The notes below the pieces were generated by a model. That model was not told the origin of the DNA and searched no databases. It saw nothing but the letters and a program-made list of their open reading frames with translations. Position numbers and translations under genes: made by a program. A DNA stretch of 5,725 nt, from assembly GCA_945889545.1 (NCBI GenBank), contig CAMDCC010000198.1, forward strand, positions 1-5,725. Direction: 5' to 3'. The DNA comes from Bifidobacterium breve (GTDB lineage: Bacteria; Actinomycetota; Acidimicrobiia; IMCC26256; PALSA-555). Positions within the stretch are counted from its first letter, which is position 1. Each line of letters begins with the position of its first letter. Shown here in pieces: positions 5,384 through 5,725 of the stretch.

Positions 5384-5725
5384 TTAGAGGGCCGCGTACA
5401 GCGCGTCGAGGATCGGGAACCAGCGTTCGTCGTCGCGCCGGGTGGTCCATTGCATGCGGTTCATCACATACCCGAACGCGACGCCCGCATCGGGGTCGAG
5501 GAAGCCGAGGGATCCGCCCGACCCGTTGTGCCCGAAGGATCGGGCACCGGGGCCGAACGAGAACTCCCCCTCGGGCATCGTGATCTCGAACCCCAGTCCG
5601 AAGCGCGTCGGCAGATCCATGACCACGTCGTGGCCGTCCACGTGGATACGGCCAGCCTCAGCGACGAGCGCAGGAGAGAGGATGTCGCCGTGACCGAGCG
5701 CGCCGGAGACGCGGGCGAGGGCCCG
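5384..5725 (-). CDS. Beta-lactamase-fold serine hydrolase, C-terminal part (partial)
   Basis: The frame is open from the right edge to a TAA at 5386-5384, giving the last 114 residues of a larger protein. It resembles class C beta-lactamase/EstB-type esterases (PF00144): A-R-V-S-G-A-L-G-H-G-D-I-L-S-P (in the first 20 visible residues) matches the helix and loop before the last domain, followed by F-G-L-G-F-E and F-G-H-N-G-S-G-G-S-L-G-F. The H-N-G there stands where beta-lactamases have the K-T-G motif; H-x-G is common in the esterase and peptidase branch. The S-x-x-K nucleophile motif and the Y-x-N motif lie outside the window, so activity cannot be judged. It ends 11 nt before the F420-type oxidoreductase start. 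An internal ATG at 5641 is not the true start, because the family-conserved sequence continues upstream of it. An esterase is more likely than a drug-resistance enzyme. Confidence 0.87.
   Translation of the reverse strand, partial: RALARVSGALGHGDILSPALVAEAGRIHVDGHDVVMDLPTRFGLGFEITMPEGEFSFGPGARSFGHNGSGGSLGFLDPDAGVAFGYVMNRMQWTTRRDDERWFPILDALYAAL

Larger units (their letters stand above)
1..5725 (-). other. Probable single operon of eight genes
   Basis: All eight genes run the same way with junctions of +11 nt, -20 nt, +35 nt, +20 nt, +28 nt, -1 nt and +1 nt. No gap can hold a normal promoter plus leader, and I see no GC-rich stem followed by a T-run on the minus strand in any gap. Promoter, regulator and terminator must lie outside the window. 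Weak or absent Shine-Dalgarno sites before the synthetase, dehydrogenase and amidohydrolase fit translation by coupling or reinitiation. Confidence 0.8.

Noticed and set aside
5384..5725. Antibiotic-resistance beta-lactamase
   Set aside because: The H-N-G variant of the third motif and the catabolic setting fit the esterase branch of the family better; the catalytic motif is out of view.

Overview
The window is GC-rich and reads almost entirely as one tightly packed minus-strand gene string. It suggests a high-GC actinobacterium, possibly of the Acidimicrobiia or a relative of the mycobacteria. The grounds are strong G/C third-position bias, a luciferase-like F420-type oxidoreductase, a FadD17-type acyl-CoA synthetase, GTG starts, and the mix of small catabolic enzyme families common in those genomes. 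The lineage is an inference; no rRNA or marker gene is present.

Layout in transcription order (right to left): the C-terminal third of a beta-lactamase-fold serine hydrolase (runs off the right edge); an LLM-class F420-type oxidoreductase; a SnoaL-like NTF2-fold protein that overlaps it by 20 nt; an SMP-30/gluconolactonase-like beta-propeller hydrolase; a FadD17-like acyl-CoA synthetase; an HSD17B4/Hsd4A-like short-chain dehydrogenase; a small GerW/YtfJ-family protein with a C-terminal membrane segment and a six-arginine tail; and the first 17 codons of an amidohydrolase-2 family protein (runs off the left edge). All intergenic gaps are 35 nt or less, and several junctions overlap or nearly touch (20-nt overlap, TGATG, TGAGATG). 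The whole window is therefore probably one polycistronic transcript whose promoter and terminator both lie outside.

Function: the acyl-CoA synthetase followed by a hydroxyacyl/hydroxysteroid dehydrogenase suggests CoA activation and beta-oxidation of a carboxylic acid side chain. The FadD17 and Hsd4A resemblances point to sterol or bile-acid-like substrates, as in the actinobacterial cholesterol regulon. The serine hydrolase, lactonase-like propeller, amidohydrolase, SnoaL-like protein and F420 oxidoreductase could supply hydrolytic and redox steps on the same kind of substrate. That joint pathway is an inference from gene order. I see no RNA gene, mobile element, CRISPR array or phage gene. 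The least expected member is the GerW-family membrane protein coupled to the dehydrogenase.
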